From Microcoleus sp. bin38.metabat.b11b12b14.051 (lineage in GTDB: Bacteria > Cyanobacteriota > Cyanobacteriia > Cyanobacteriales > Microcoleaceae): a stretch of 64,000 nt of DNA. A program made the position numbers and the translations under genes. The notes below the pieces were generated by a model that was given only the letters and a program-made list of their open reading frames with translations, did no database searches and was not told the origin of the DNA. Below, in pieces: positions 26,133-35,086 of this stretch. Position 1 is the first letter of the stretch; each line of letters opens with the position of its first letter. Location: NCBI RefSeq assembly GCF_013299165.1, contig NZ_JAAFKD010000002.1, positions 186,001-250,000 on the forward strand. The letters run 5' to 3'.

Positions 26133-26475
26133 AAAAATGGGTAGAAACCCCGTCCTTATAGGACGGCTTGATATTCCCTTTTGGGAAAGAGGGGTATGGT
26201 TGCCCCTCCGTGGAGATATGGTTGTCTCCAAAACTCCCTTGCGGGGTAAAGTTAGCTTCGCCAATGTTTTGAGAGCTTGTTAGACTTGCAGCACTGTTTC
26301 AGTGACCTTAAAACTGTTTAACTGCAAATGACAGGGCAGGGGACTAGCTACGCATCCCAGGGTGTCGTGACTCAAAAAACGTAGACTAAGGGAAGTCTGA
26401 GGCTGGTCAGGATGGCTGGCAAGAATTTCTTACAAGCCTCATGCCTGATAGCTGAGGTTCCTGACATTAATTTTG
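26133..26475 (+). ncRNA. Highly structured non-coding region; possible orphan HEARO/IscB-type omega RNA
   Basis: About 340 bp with many perfect stems in series: CCGTCC/GGACGG, TTCCC/GGGAA, AGGGG/CCCCT and GGAGA/TCTCC, the last two capped by the same octamer TATGGTTG. Further on are CACTG/CAGTG, AAGAA/TTCTT, CCTCA/TGAGG and a long-range GTCAGG/CCTGAC pair. The stem order and the AGGGTGTCGTGACTC and GAGGTTCCTGAC motifs resemble, from memory, the RNAs encoded in front of cyanobacterial iscB genes. No iscB follows, so it would be an orphan copy. On that reading, the guide would be at its 5' end, next to the start of the flanking oxidoreductase gene. The strand and identity are inference; the structure is seen. 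Confidence 0.45.
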
Positions 26476-26616
26476 TTTTAATTTGTGCAGAAGTTGGTTT
26501 TTTTGACTATGGAACAGTATACAACAATCGTCTGTAATTTTTTGAATTGGTTTTTTTTACCGCAGAGGGCGCAGAGGGCGCAGAGGAAGAGAGGGGAAAG
26601 ATTCGCAATTTCCAAT

Positions 26617-27234
26617 TTACGTTAGATTTTTTTTGCCGACGATTACTACCCAAGATTGGGCTTCGTGAGGCAAGCCGGGAGGGCGATAGTAGTGGCTGAC
26701 AATGGTAAATCCTGCTTGTTCTAAACAGGGTGTTAAGGTTTCGTATTCCCATCCCGCAGTATACCGTTTTCCTGTCGGCCGTTCGTCGTATCCTTCCCAA
26801 TTTCCTCGACACATTGACATGACAATTGCACCGCCAATTACTAATGTTTTGTGCAAGTCTTGGAGGACTTTTACCATTTTGTCGCTGGGAACGTGAATTA
26901 GGGAAGCATTGGCGAAAATACCGTCAAATTCTGCCTTTGGTAAGTCTAGTTCTAGAAATGATTGTTGCCAAACTTCGCAGCCGGATAACTTCTTGGCTAT
27001 TTCTACAAAAGCTGGAGTTGCATCTAAGCCTACAACTGTATGTTTTTGGCTCTTGAAGGCTACTAAGTCTCGTCCTGGCCCGCATCCTATGTCGAGGATT
27101 TTACCGGGGTTGCGCGGCATGGCAGCGGTCAGTGCATCGCGATTTTGGGATACGTCGTGATGCCATGTTCCTTCTCGGAAAGATTCGGCGGTTGTCTGGT
27201 ATTCTGCGATCGTAATTTCTTCGCGTTTGTCCAC
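26617..27234 (-). CDS. Class I SAM-dependent methyltransferase
   Basis: 205 residues. Motif I is ILDIGCGPGRDL (about 46-57), the acidic end of strand 2 is GLDATPAF, and motif post-II is FDGIFANASLIHVP. The pattern belongs to the small-molecule (UbiE/Tam-like) class. The phrase YRPPGLPHEAQSWVVIVG near the C terminus is typical of bacterial members with unknown substrate. It runs alone on the minus strand. A TTGA tetranucleotide repeat sits upstream. Confidence 0.88.
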   Translation of the reverse strand: MDKREEITIAEYQTTAESFREGTWHHDVSQNRDALTAAMPRNPGKILDIGCGPGRDLVAFKSQKHTVVGLDATPAFVEIAKKLSGCEVWQQSFLELDLPKAEFDGIFANASLIHVPSDKMVKVLQDLHKTLVIGGAIVMSMCRGNWEGYDERPTGKRYTAGWEYETLTPCLEQAGFTIVSHYYRPPGLPHEAQSWVVIVGKKNLT

Positions 27235-27254
27235 AATTTCCCCTATTGTATTAT

Positions 27255-27285
27255 TTGAGATTGATTGATTGATTGATTGATTAAA
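27255..27285. repeat. GATT tetranucleotide microsatellite
   Basis: About six copies of GATT occur just upstream of the methyltransferase start. Confidence 0.85.
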
Positions 27286-27287
27286 GA

Positions 27288-27420
27288 ATACCGGGCGAAT
27301 AGAATTCGCGTCTACACAGACAAAACCCGCCTCCGCGGGTTGAAGAATGGGCGGTGAAAATTATGTTATTTTCTTGAGTCCGCGGAGGCGGACATCGTTT
27401 ATCTAGACGCGGTTTCAACC
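27288..27420. repeat. Palindromic dispersed repeat, family A (two opposed copies)
   Basis: CACAGACAAAACCCGCCTCC with a CGCGGGTTGAAG arm is followed about 40 bp later by GAGTCCGCGGAGGCGGACATCG and GACGCGGTTTCAACCGCC in the opposite sense. The right part enters the 3' end of bioB. Confidence 0.85.
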
Positions 27421-28442
27421 GCCGTCTGATCTTCGGGGGATTCGATCGCAAATCCCTGATCTTCGGGGGATTCGATCGCAAATCCCGCATCTCGAATCAT
27501 ATCCCAATCTTGATTGGCCGCTTGTCCGGGAGTTGTGAGATAATCGCCTACAAAGATCGAATTAGCAGGGTAGAGTCCCAAAGGTTGTAGCGATCGCAAA
27601 TGCACCTCCCGTCCCCCAGCAATCCGAATTTCTTGGCTGGGAAGCAAAAATCGGAACAAACAGAGAATTCGCAGACATTGGCGCGGATTTAAGCGATTAA
27701 CCTCCGCAAAGGGTGTTCCGGGAATTGGAATGAAAAAGTTGACTGGTACGCTGGTAACGCCCAAATTCCGCAACGACAGCGCTAAATCGATCGCATCATC
27801 ATCGGATTCGCCCATCCCCAAAATGCCGCCGGAACAAGTGGTGATTCCGGCTGCTTTGACGTTTTCGACGGTTTCTGTGCGATCGGCAAAAGTGTGAGTT
27901 GTGCAGATGTCTTTGTGGTATGATTCGGAGGTGTTGAGATTGTGATTTACGCGATCGACTCCAGCCTTAGCCAAACGGTGAGTTTGCTCCTCGCTCAACA
28001 ATCCCAAACAAGCGCAAATTTTCAGGTTATGATTGGCTTTGACGGTTTCTACAGCATCCAAAACGCGATCGAAAGTAGATGCGCTAGGTTGGCGTCCAGA
28101 AATCACCAAACAAAACGTACCAGCTTTTAAATCAGCCGCACGTTGGGCTGCATCCAGAATTTTTTCCTTAGCTAACAGCGGATACTTTTCAATTTCCGCA
28201 GTTGAAATTTTCGACTGAGAACAATAATGGCAATCTTCAGGACAAAGGCCACTTTGAGCATTTAGCAAATAGTGCAACCTGACGCGGTTTCCCCAGTAAT
28301 GGCGGCGCACCCGATAAGCAGCGTTCAATTGTTCCAGCAAAACCTGATCCGGCGCGCGCAATACGGCTAAAGATTGCTCGCGAGAGAGACATTTTCCCGC
28401 CAGCGAGTCATCAGCCAAATCCTTCCAATTGGGTAAATTCAT
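27399..28442 (-). CDS. bioB: Biotin synthase BioB
   Basis: 347 residues. The radical-SAM cysteines are Cys67, Cys71 and Cys74 in [13 protein letters not shown]. They bind the [4Fe-4S] cluster that cleaves SAM, and the later conserved NHNLNTSE and IPIPGTPF motifs and the [10 protein letters not shown] segment belong to the barrel and the second cluster. The enzyme inserts sulfur into dethiobiotin in the last step of biotin synthesis. The gene follows bioA with a 17-bp gap, so they form an operon. The C terminus is odd: a 30-bp direct duplication gives [10 protein letters not shown] twice, and the last residues (TAVETASR) come from a palindromic repeat. Confidence 0.95.
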   Translation of the reverse strand: MNLPNWKDLADDSLAGKCLSREQSLAVLRAPDQVLLEQLNAAYRVRRHYWGNRVRLHYLLNAQSGLCPEDCHYCSQSKISTAEIEKYPLLAKEKILDAAQRAADLKAGTFCLVISGRQPSASTFDRVLDAVETVKANHNLKICACLGLLSEEQTHRLAKAGVDRVNHNLNTSESYHKDICTTHTFADRTETVENVKAAGITTCSGGILGMGESDDDAIDLALSLRNLGVTSVPVNFFIPIPGTPFAEVNRLNPRQCLRILCLFRFLLPSQEIRIAGGREVHLRSLQPLGLYPANSIFVGDYLTTPGQAANQDWDMIRDAGFAIESPEDQGFAIESPEDQTAVETASR

Positions 28443-28459
28443 TACTAAAAATTAAGAGT

Positions 28460-29767
28460 TTACAAAGTATCCAAAACCTGACGAATTACTCGATAAATCG
28501 ATTCTAATTCATCAGGAGAAATGCAGTAGGGAGGCATCAAGTAAAGCGTGTTTCCCAAGGGGCGTAGCAGAAAACCCGCTTCGAGAAATCTGGCTTTCAA
28601 TACAGGGGCGATGTCATTAAAATAACCGGAAACGCTTGCCGTTTTCACATCCATTGCTGCGATAGTACCGCAAGTCCGAATCCGTTCGAGTTTAGGATGA
28701 TCGATCAGCCATTGATTCAGGTATTTATGGTGTAGACTTTCCATTCCTCGATAAGCATTTGGGTTTTGCTCCAAAAGCTCCATAGATGCTACACTCACCG
28801 CACAAGCTAAGGGATTTCCGGTGTAAGAATGACCGTGATAAAAAGCTTTGTCCGATTCATCTCGCCAGAAAGCTTGATAAATATCCTCCGATGCCATTGT
28901 GACAGCAATTGGCAAGCAGCCGCCAGACAATCCTTTAGACAAACACAGGATATCAGGTGCAGTTGCAGATTTAACAGAGGCAAACAGTTCGCCCGTGCGC
29001 CCAAAACCCGTCATCACTTCATCGTAAATCAACAATACATTAAACTGGCGGGCCATTTGTGCGATCGCCCGCAAAAACTCAGGGCGGCACATTCGCATTC
29101 CCCCAGCACCTTGCACCAAAGGTTCAATAAAAATCCCCGCATAGCCATTCCCCCCCTTCAACAAAGACTCCAGTTTCTCCAAACACCGCATCTCCTTGCT
29201 TTCCACCTCCTCATCGCCGTCAAAAGTTGCAGGAAAAGGCACAACATCCCCAGCAAACATTAAAGGCGCAAAAGGTTCCCACCACAGCGAACTTCTGCCC
29301 GCAGACATCGCCCCCACAGTATCGCCATGATAACCTCCCTCAAAACTAATAAACCTAGTGCGGTTAGTTTCTCCCAGATTTCGCCAATATTGGAACGCCA
29401 TTTTCAAAGCCACTTCAACCGCAGTCGAACCATTATCAGAAAAGAAAATCCGCGTTAAAGAATCAGGCGTATGAGTTATCAATTTTTCAGCAAGTTTCTC
29501 GGCAGGTTCGTGAGTAAATCCAGCAAAGATGACGTGTTCTAAATTTTTTGCTTGTTCGTAAAGAGCCTCAGCGAGAACCGGATGACTGTGCCCGTGAATT
29601 GTCACCCACCAACTAGAAATGCAGTCAAGAATTTGCCGCCCATCTTCTAATTCCAGCAGCGATCCTTTGCCGCGAATCACCTTCAGCGGTGTAGGAGCAG
29701 TTTTCATTTGGGTGAAGGGCTGCCAAATCGGTGAACCAGAAGAATCATGTTCTAAATCTATCGTCAT
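28460..29767 (-). CDS. bioA: Adenosylmethionine-8-amino-7-oxononanoate transaminase BioA
   Basis: 435 residues from ATG 29767 (an ATG three bases upstream is equally possible). AGGGGCA stands in front of this start; a further in-frame ATG at 29791 has no better signal. The class III aminotransferase features are SSWWVTIHGHSHP, SDNGSTAVEVALKMA, IYDEVMTGFGRTG with Asp249, and LSKGLSGG with the PLP-binding Lys278. BioA converts 8-amino-7-oxononanoate to 7,8-diaminopelargonate using SAM as amino donor. bioB follows in the same operon; bioF and bioD are not in the window. Confidence 0.95.
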   Translation of the reverse strand: MTIDLEHDSSGSPIWQPFTQMKTAPTPLKVIRGKGSLLELEDGRQILDCISSWWVTIHGHSHPVLAEALYEQAKNLEHVIFAGFTHEPAEKLAEKLITHTPDSLTRIFFSDNGSTAVEVALKMAFQYWRNLGETNRTRFISFEGGYHGDTVGAMSAGRSSLWWEPFAPLMFAGDVVPFPATFDGDEEVESKEMRCLEKLESLLKGGNGYAGIFIEPLVQGAGGMRMCRPEFLRAIAQMARQFNVLLIYDEVMTGFGRTGELFASVKSATAPDILCLSKGLSGGCLPIAVTMASEDIYQAFWRDESDKAFYHGHSYTGNPLACAVSVASMELLEQNPNAYRGMESLHHKYLNQWLIDHPKLERIRTCGTIAAMDVKTASVSGYFNDIAPVLKARFLEAGFLLRPLGNTLYLMPPYCISPDELESIYRVIRQVLDTL

Positions 29768-30091
29768 CATTGCCCCTAAAACTAATATCAACTAGCATTC
29801 TCACACAGCGCTTTCAACTCAAATATAAATTTTTTCTATCTTTTTATTCTTCTTTATTCTGCTCTTTTCTTCCTTCGTGTCCTTAGCGTCTTCGCGGTTC
29901 CTTCAAAAACAAGCTTAGTTAAACTGGTTCCTAGGCTCTGCCTGGGAAGCGACATCTAGAGGCTCTGCCTCGGCTGCAACAAAATTACCAATTACCAATT
30001 ACCAATCACCAATGACTAATGACTAATGACTAATGACTAATGACTAATGACCAATGACTAATGACCAATGACTAATGACCAGTTAAAGCAG
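29768..30091. other. Gene-free spacer with heptamer repeats
   Basis: 324 bp between two minus-strand genes. It contains AATTACC repeated three times near 29985-30005, ATGACTA/ATGACCA heptamers to 30080, and a GGTTCCTAGGCTCTGCC palindromic fragment near 29925. There is no coding content. Confidence 0.75.
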
Positions 30092-31504
30092 CTACAATTT
30101 CCGACAAATCAGCAAATAAGTCGTCATTACTCCTTTGCCTTTAACATTAATTTTACCCCGTTTTTCCAACACATACTTATCTCGCAGCAACTCATAAGTT
30201 GAGTTACTCACTTGAATTTTTCCAGGAAGTCCCTGCGATTCCATACGGCTTGCAGTATTCACAGCATCTCCCCACAAGTCATAAATAAACTTTTTAGTGC
30301 CGATGACACCTGCGACAACAGGCCCACTATTAATTCCAATGCGGATATTGAGAGGCGCACCGCATTCGTCGCGAAATTTCATGATTTCTTCCTGCATTTC
30401 CATCGCCATTTCGGCAATAGATTCTGCATGATTTGTGGAGGGAAGCGGCAAACCGCCTGCTACCATATAATTGTCACCGATCGTCTTAATTTTTTCTAAG
30501 CCGTATTTTTCGCTTAAGCGATCGAAAGCTGAAAATATTTTGTTGAGCAATTTGACTAATTCTTCCGGAGACGTGCGGGAAGATATCTCCGTAAAGCCGA
30601 CAATATCCGCAAACAGCACCGTCACCTCGCCAAATCCGTCGGCAATATTGATTTGCCCTTGTTTTAGGCGATCGGCAATCATTTCGGGTAAGATATTTAG
30701 CAATAAGCGTTCCGATTTTTCTTGTTCGGCGCGCAATATTTCCTCAGCTTGTTTCCGCTGGGCGATTTCCTTATATACTCGCTGAAACATTTGATTAAAA
30801 GCCACCATGACTTCTCCCAATTCGTCATCGCGCTTGACAGATAGAGAGTAAAAATCAGGTTTTTCTCGATCTTTGCTCAAAGCAACTCCCGCAGCGATTA
30901 AGTCATCGCGAAGTCTCAAGATAGGTGCAATTACTGTCGCCCCTAAAAAAAGCATAGTCACAGAAGTGACGAAAGCTGATATAATGATAACTAGAGCAGC
31001 AATGCGTCCGATAAATGCGTAGAGTTCCGGTTGAACAGTAGAAGCATCATGTCGAACAATTAACGTATAATCTCCTCCTAAATGTCGCTCTGTCCAAGCA
31101 ATATCATAGCGCTGGCCATTGGCACTTTTTTTGCGAACTATACGATTATTATTTCGTTCATCTATATTAATTTCTGGTGGTTCACCAAGTGTATATATTA
31201 GCTGATGGTTAGCTTGGTAAATAGATAGTCCTAATACTACTTGAGAATCCTTAGTAATATTTTTAACTTGTTCTTCCAACACAGTGCGATCGTAAATATC
31301 TTCTTTGAGCAAAACCTCTAGGGACTCAACAGTCACCCGAGACACCTGTTCTAGTTGATTTAAAAGCTCATTTTCTCGCCGAAAATAAGAGGGAACTAAA
31401 ATAATCCCCTCTATAACCAAAATGCTAGCAAATACCCACAAAGCTATTTGCCTAGACAATCGAGATTTGAAAAAACCCAAGAATGATAAAATACGCACTG
31501 ACAT
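30092..31504 (-). CDS. HAMP-domain class III adenylate cyclase
   Basis: 470 residues. A membrane helix lies at about 18-38, then an extracytoplasmic region of about 125 residues, a second helix near 163-193, a HAMP-like linker to about 245 and a cyclase domain from about 290. Asp300 and Asp344 bind the metals, Lys340 and Asp409 select ATP, and Asn416 and Arg420 stabilise the transition state, so cAMP synthesis is expected. The periplasmic part differs from that of the CHASE cyclase at 759-2627, so it should sense another signal. Downstream stands a heptamer repeat; upstream, on the same strand, is the remnant of another cyclase. Confidence 0.93.
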   Translation of the reverse strand: MSVRILSFLGFFKSRLSRQIALWVFASILVIEGIILVPSYFRRENELLNQLEQVSRVTVESLEVLLKEDIYDRTVLEEQVKNITKDSQVVLGLSIYQANHQLIYTLGEPPEINIDERNNNRIVRKKSANGQRYDIAWTERHLGGDYTLIVRHDASTVQPELYAFIGRIAALVIIISAFVTSVTMLFLGATVIAPILRLRDDLIAAGVALSKDREKPDFYSLSVKRDDELGEVMVAFNQMFQRVYKEIAQRKQAEEILRAEQEKSERLLLNILPEMIADRLKQGQINIADGFGEVTVLFADIVGFTEISSRTSPEELVKLLNKIFSAFDRLSEKYGLEKIKTIGDNYMVAGGLPLPSTNHAESIAEMAMEMQEEIMKFRDECGAPLNIRIGINSGPVVAGVIGTKKFIYDLWGDAVNTASRMESQGLPGKIQVSNSTYELLRDKYVLEKRGKINVKGKGVMTTYLLICRKL

Positions 31505-31765
31505 AAAATTTACTATTGTACAAATGGCTCATTTAGGATATCGGAAAAGAAACCGGGTTGATCCCAATAAATTTTGGGTTTGTCAACGAAGATCGGGCGT
31601 ATGCTTGAAACCGCGCCTAGATAAACAAAGTCCGCCGACGCTGACTGAAGAAAGAAAACAGCGTAATTTTAACCGCCCAGTCTTCAACCCGCACCAGGCG
31701 CGTGAAAGTTTGACAAGAAGCGGTTTCAACCGCCCAGTCTTCTCCTTAATAATATGATAAACAAA
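31505..31765. repeat. Palindromic dispersed repeat family A and related fragments
   Basis: The gap holds an AAACCGGGTT fragment, then GAAACCGCGCCTAGATAAAC with a GTCCGCCGACGCTGACTGAAG arm, and a second GCGGTTTCAACCGCC near 31720. No gene was seen. Confidence 0.75.
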
Positions 31766-32008
31766 TTAAGCCGAAACTGCCCTAACTAATCTGCCTCTAA
31801 GCAAATAAGTATTCATATCGCCCTTACCTTTGACGTGGATAATTCCTCTATCTTCAAACAAATACTTATTTTGCAAGATATCGTAAGTTGATTTTGTGAC
31901 TTGAATTGCGCCGGAAATCCCGTGAGATTCCATGCGGGCTGCTACCAGAATTTGCTTGTAAATTAATTGGCTGATGGCAGCCAGACTGCGAGAAATCCAC
32001 TTTTTCAT
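31766..32008 (-). pseudogene. Remnant of a class III cyclase gene (C-terminal tail)
   Basis: The last 60 residues (ARMESHGISGAIQV, then YDILQNKYLFEDRGIIHVKG) align closely with the final part of the two complete cyclases in the window. The preceding residues LIYKQILV replace the usual FIYDLWGDxVN, so the substrate Asp and the Asn are missing, and everything before them (metal sites, sensor, helices) is deleted. The 20 N-terminal residues are unrelated. It lies 260 bp upstream of the complete cyclase on the same strand, which suggests a decayed tandem copy. The frame could still be translated as an 80-residue peptide, but it cannot be an active cyclase. Confidence 0.8.
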
Positions 32009-32300
32009 CCTATCCTCAAGCGTGAGGTTTAATCTTGATTTAATTTGATTTGATGCACTACTAACATAACACTGCTTTTTCAGAGTATTTTGCTGTGGGG
32101 CAAGATATGAGAGTGGAAGAAATGTTAATTCTTGTTTACCGCGAGTGTTTCACTTGTCCGTAAAAGTACGCATAACTTTATAACTGCTCTCAGTTGAGTG
32201 AAGTACAGGTACTCGGGTAAGCAGACGGCAGTGCGGTGTCCTTACTTAGTTTTTGCTTGATATCGGTTAGGATAGGGGTTGTAGTCTATAATTGGCGATC

Positions 32301-33047
32301 GTGAATTCTGACTCTACTGTCTCACCTGCGCGCGAAATTTTTCCGGGAGAAGTTTTCGTCAATACGGCGGATTTTGATACTGGTATTCGGCGACTTTTAC
32401 CTAAATATGACGAAATGCTGGATGTATTAGTAGGCTGCATTGCTAGCGCTAACCACCGCATTTTAGAACTAGGCTGTGGTACGGGGGAACTGAGTTTAAA
32501 AGTTCTGCAACGCTACCCGTCTGCGTCAATAGTTGCTGTGGATTATTCGCGGCGAATGCTTGATTTTGCCCGCGCCAAAATAGAGTCGGCAGGATACGCT
32601 TCTAGGTGGACTGGTATAGAATTGGATTTTGGAGAATGGGCGAACAATCCAAATTTTTCTGGATTGGGGGATAAATTCAATTCAGGCATTTCATCTCTGG
32701 CAATTCATCATCTTGACGACGAAATGAAGCTGAAATTGTTTCAACGGATTCGCGAAAGTTTAGCTGCTGGTGGCTGTTTTTGGAATGCTGATCCGGTTTT
32801 GGCAGAATCCGCAGCAATGAAGGATATTTATCAAGCGGCGCGAGAAGATTGGGCGCTAAGTCAGGGGGAAACTTTAGCTGCAATTCGGGCAAAGGTGGGT
32901 ACGAGTGTGTCCTATGGGTACTCTAATCCCGATCGCCTAGCGACACTTGCGGTACAGTTGGAAATGCTGGCAAATGCTGGATTTGACACTGTAGCAGTTC
33001 CTTGGAAATACTACGGTATGGCGGTGTTTGGGGGATTTGTTAGTTAA
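32301..33047 (+). CDS. Class I SAM-dependent methyltransferase
   Basis: 248 residues if started at GTG 32301; a TTG nine bases earlier is an alternative. SAM motif I is ILELGCGTGELSLKVL, strand 2 ends VAVDYSRRML, and motif post-II has FNSGISSLAIHHLDD. It belongs to the same small-molecule methyltransferase class as many cyanobacterial orphan enzymes. The N-terminal FVNTADFDTGIRRLLPKYDEM resembles a lid region. A substrate cannot be given. It is isolated, facing a secreted-protein gene on the other strand. Confidence 0.85.
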   Translation: MNSDSTVSPAREIFPGEVFVNTADFDTGIRRLLPKYDEMLDVLVGCIASANHRILELGCGTGELSLKVLQRYPSASIVAVDYSRRMLDFARAKIESAGYASRWTGIELDFGEWANNPNFSGLGDKFNSGISSLAIHHLDDEMKLKLFQRIRESLAAGGCFWNADPVLAESAAMKDIYQAAREDWALSQGETLAAIRAKVGTSVSYGYSNPDRLATLAVQLEMLANAGFDTVAVPWKYYGMAVFGGFVS

Positions 33048-33067
33048 AGTATTTAGTGATTTAAATT

Positions 33068-33120
33068 GGGCGATTGAAATCACGTTTAGACAAACAAAGT
33101 CCGCCGACGCGGACTATAGA
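33068..33120. repeat. Partial palindromic repeat, family A
   Basis: GATTGAAATCACGTTTAGAC is followed by AAAGTCCGCCGACGCGGACT, a variant of the family at 33630-33870. Confidence 0.7.
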
Positions 33121-33144
33121 AATAAACAAACAGTAGTTGTAAGT

Positions 33145-33528
33145 TTAAGGGACGGTAATTTCTGCTGGTGCGATCGCCCCTGGTGCAGGTGCTGCTTGTT
33201 TTTCCAGGAGTTGGCGCTGTTTGTTGCGAAATTCTGCGGCCGCATCGTTCAAATTTTGGCGCTGTTCGGTATTGAATTCTTCGATGCTGCGGCCGTTTCC
33301 AAATCTGGATCTGTGAATTAAATCAAATATTCCGCCTCCGCTGCTGCGGCCGGAAAAAGGGTCGGTGTTGTCTTTGGTTTGAAAGTCTTGCAGCGGTTGG
33401 ACGCTATTATTATTTAAACCGCTGGCTTGGGCGAAGGTTGTTTGAGGTGAGAATATTGCACAGGTGGCGATCGCGCTCGCAGCAATCCGAACCATCAATT
33501 TACTCGATTTAGCAGTTTTGGTGTTCAT
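33145..33528 (-). CDS. Secreted hypothetical protein
   Basis: 127 residues with a clear signal peptide (about residues 1-34, ending TTFAQA). The mature part is polar, has no Cys, and contains the predicted amphipathic segment FNTEQRQNLNDAAAEFRNKQ followed by a Pro/Ala tail. I do not recognise a family. It is probably periplasmic or cell-surface. It faces the methyltransferase gene convergently. Function unknown. Confidence 0.8.
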   Translation of the reverse strand: MNTKTAKSSKLMVRIAASAIATCAIFSPQTTFAQASGLNNNSVQPLQDFQTKDNTDPFSGRSSGGGIFDLIHRSRFGNGRSIEEFNTEQRQNLNDAAAEFRNKQRQLLEKQAAPAPGAIAPAEITVP

Positions 33529-33871
33529 AATTTATTAGTCTTACTTTCAAAAAAACAATTGTATCTCAACAATATTCTGACTGGTGGCTAAATATTATAT
33601 TACTTCGATCGCGATCGGGCTTGCAGGACATAGAAGACCGGGCGGTTGAAACCGCGTCTACACAGACAAAACCCGCCTCCGCGGGTTGAAGAAGACCGGA
33701 CAGTTGAAATTAGGTTGTTTTTTTCAGAAGACCGGGCGGTTGAAACCGCGTCTACACAGACAAAACCCGCCTCCGCGGGTTGAAGAAGACCAGGCCGTTG
33801 AAATTACGTTTTTTTCAGTCGGCGTCCGGCGGACTTGGTTTTTGTAGACGCGGTTTCAACCGCCGTTTTAT
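33529..33871. repeat. Cluster of palindromic family A elements
   Basis: Two nearly identical copies of a unit (GGGCGGTTGAAACCGCGTCT, CACAGACAAAACCCGCCTCC, GCGGGTTGAAGAAGACC) at about 33635-33695 and 33728-33790, each followed by a degenerate AGTTGAAAT/CGTTGAAAT half. A third, inverted copy (GTCGGCGTCCGGCGGACTTG, GACGCGGTTTCAACCGCCG) ends at the permease stop. The region from 33530 to 33630 holds no gene. Confidence 0.85.
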
Positions 33872-34762
33872 TTAAGCAAACCGTCGCCGTAGCAGTGGTT
33901 GAATGCTGAGGAGCGCCACCAAATCAAACGCCAGCAGCACTAATAAGGCTCCTCCAAAGGTAACTGTACCCCAAGGAGCTTGCATCACGACGCTAGCTAG
34001 CGACCAATCGCTGTGGAGGTACAAATAGCGGATGGGTTCGATCGCGTAACTCAGCGGATTGAGAGTGACGACAACTTGCAGCCAGTCTGGCATAAATGAC
34101 AGCGGCGCGAGGGCTGTGCTGGCAAATAACAGCGGCAAGTTGGTAACAAAAATCACTGCGATTAATTCTACGTGGCCGGGGAGAGCGAAGGCTAAACCGA
34201 GACTTAAACCGGTGACTCCCAAAACTAATAGTAGGACAATCAGGGCGATCGCCCCTAGTCCGGCAATTCCAGGTAATCCCGAACCCAGAAAGGCTCCCGC
34301 TGTAACGATTGTGCCTGTTTGGATAAAGCTGAGGGTGACGATGAAAATCGCCGAAGCGAGGACGATGGAAAATCTCGAAGCCAGCGGCGCGACTAATAGG
34401 CGGTTGAGAAATCCGAATTCGCGATCGAACATAATCGGTAAACCGGCATTCAGCGCCCCTGCAAATGCAGTAAAAACGATCACGCCAGCGCCGAGAAATT
34501 GTCCGTAATTCTGGCTTTCGCCGAATAAGCCGGCGGGTGCATTTTTAAACAGAGCTCCGAACAAAACCAACCACATCAGCGGCTGAATAATTCCTGCAAC
34601 TAAGGTGGAGGGGCGGCGCTGTAGTTGAATAAACAGGCGCTTGGTTAAGGCGAGTGTTTCTTGTATAAAGTCGGCCAACACGGAACTGTTGGGGGGTGTA
34701 ATGGCCGCTGAGGGCGATCGTTGCTGCTTGAGGTTGTTGGGGGATGTGACAGTACCGCTCAT
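33872..34762 (-). CDS. ABC-2 type transporter permease
   Basis: 296 residues. After a polar N terminus (about 1-30) come six hydrophobic segments, with the family phrase PLMWLVLFGALFKN, the FDREFGFLNRLLVAPLASR cytoplasmic motif and TLNPLSYAIEPIRYLYL before the last helix. This is the DrrB/NodJ/DevC-like ABC-2 permease group involved in export of drugs, lipids or polysaccharides. The ATP-binding subunit is not in the adjacent sequence. It runs alone on the minus strand; the palindromic cluster stands at its stop. The substrate is not determinable. Confidence 0.9.
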   Translation of the reverse strand: MSGTVTSPNNLKQQRSPSAAITPPNSSVLADFIQETLALTKRLFIQLQRRPSTLVAGIIQPLMWLVLFGALFKNAPAGLFGESQNYGQFLGAGVIVFTAFAGALNAGLPIMFDREFGFLNRLLVAPLASRFSIVLASAIFIVTLSFIQTGTIVTAGAFLGSGLPGIAGLGAIALIVLLLVLGVTGLSLGLAFALPGHVELIAVIFVTNLPLLFASTALAPLSFMPDWLQVVVTLNPLSYAIEPIRYLYLHSDWSLASVVMQAPWGTVTFGGALLVLLAFDLVALLSIQPLLRRRFA

Positions 34763-35086
34763 AATTGCTTGTTGTTGATTTTGACTATTGTGATTATTTT
34801 TACAGGAAATATGCTGAATGGGATTTTTGCAGGCTGCTTTGATTATAGGCTATTTCGAGTTGAGAGGGCGGGGGTAGTGCGTTCATCGAGTAACTGGCAT
34901 GACAGGATAAGTTTGTGGTAAAATTAGTGAACGCTACATATTCAGGACTTAACCATCAATAACGTGTTTCTGTCATTGCGAGCTCTTAGCGAAGCAATCG
35001 CAGCATCTGTTTTTCACTGGTTATACGTAAGTCCTGATATTAATAATTTAGTTTCAGAACTATTAACAAGATTGGAGGATAAGTTG
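34763..35086. other. Spacer with a GCGAGC repeat fragment
   Basis: 324 bp. Around 34972-35005 a CATTGCGAGCTCTTAGCGAA stretch resembles a dispersed repeat. GGAGGATAAGTTG at the end is the ribosome site of the next gene. No other gene was seen. Confidence 0.6.

Noticed and set aside
26130-26264. N-terminal extension of the SDR-like protein
   Set aside because: The extra 45 residues are encoded by hairpin-rich DNA and are unlike the family.
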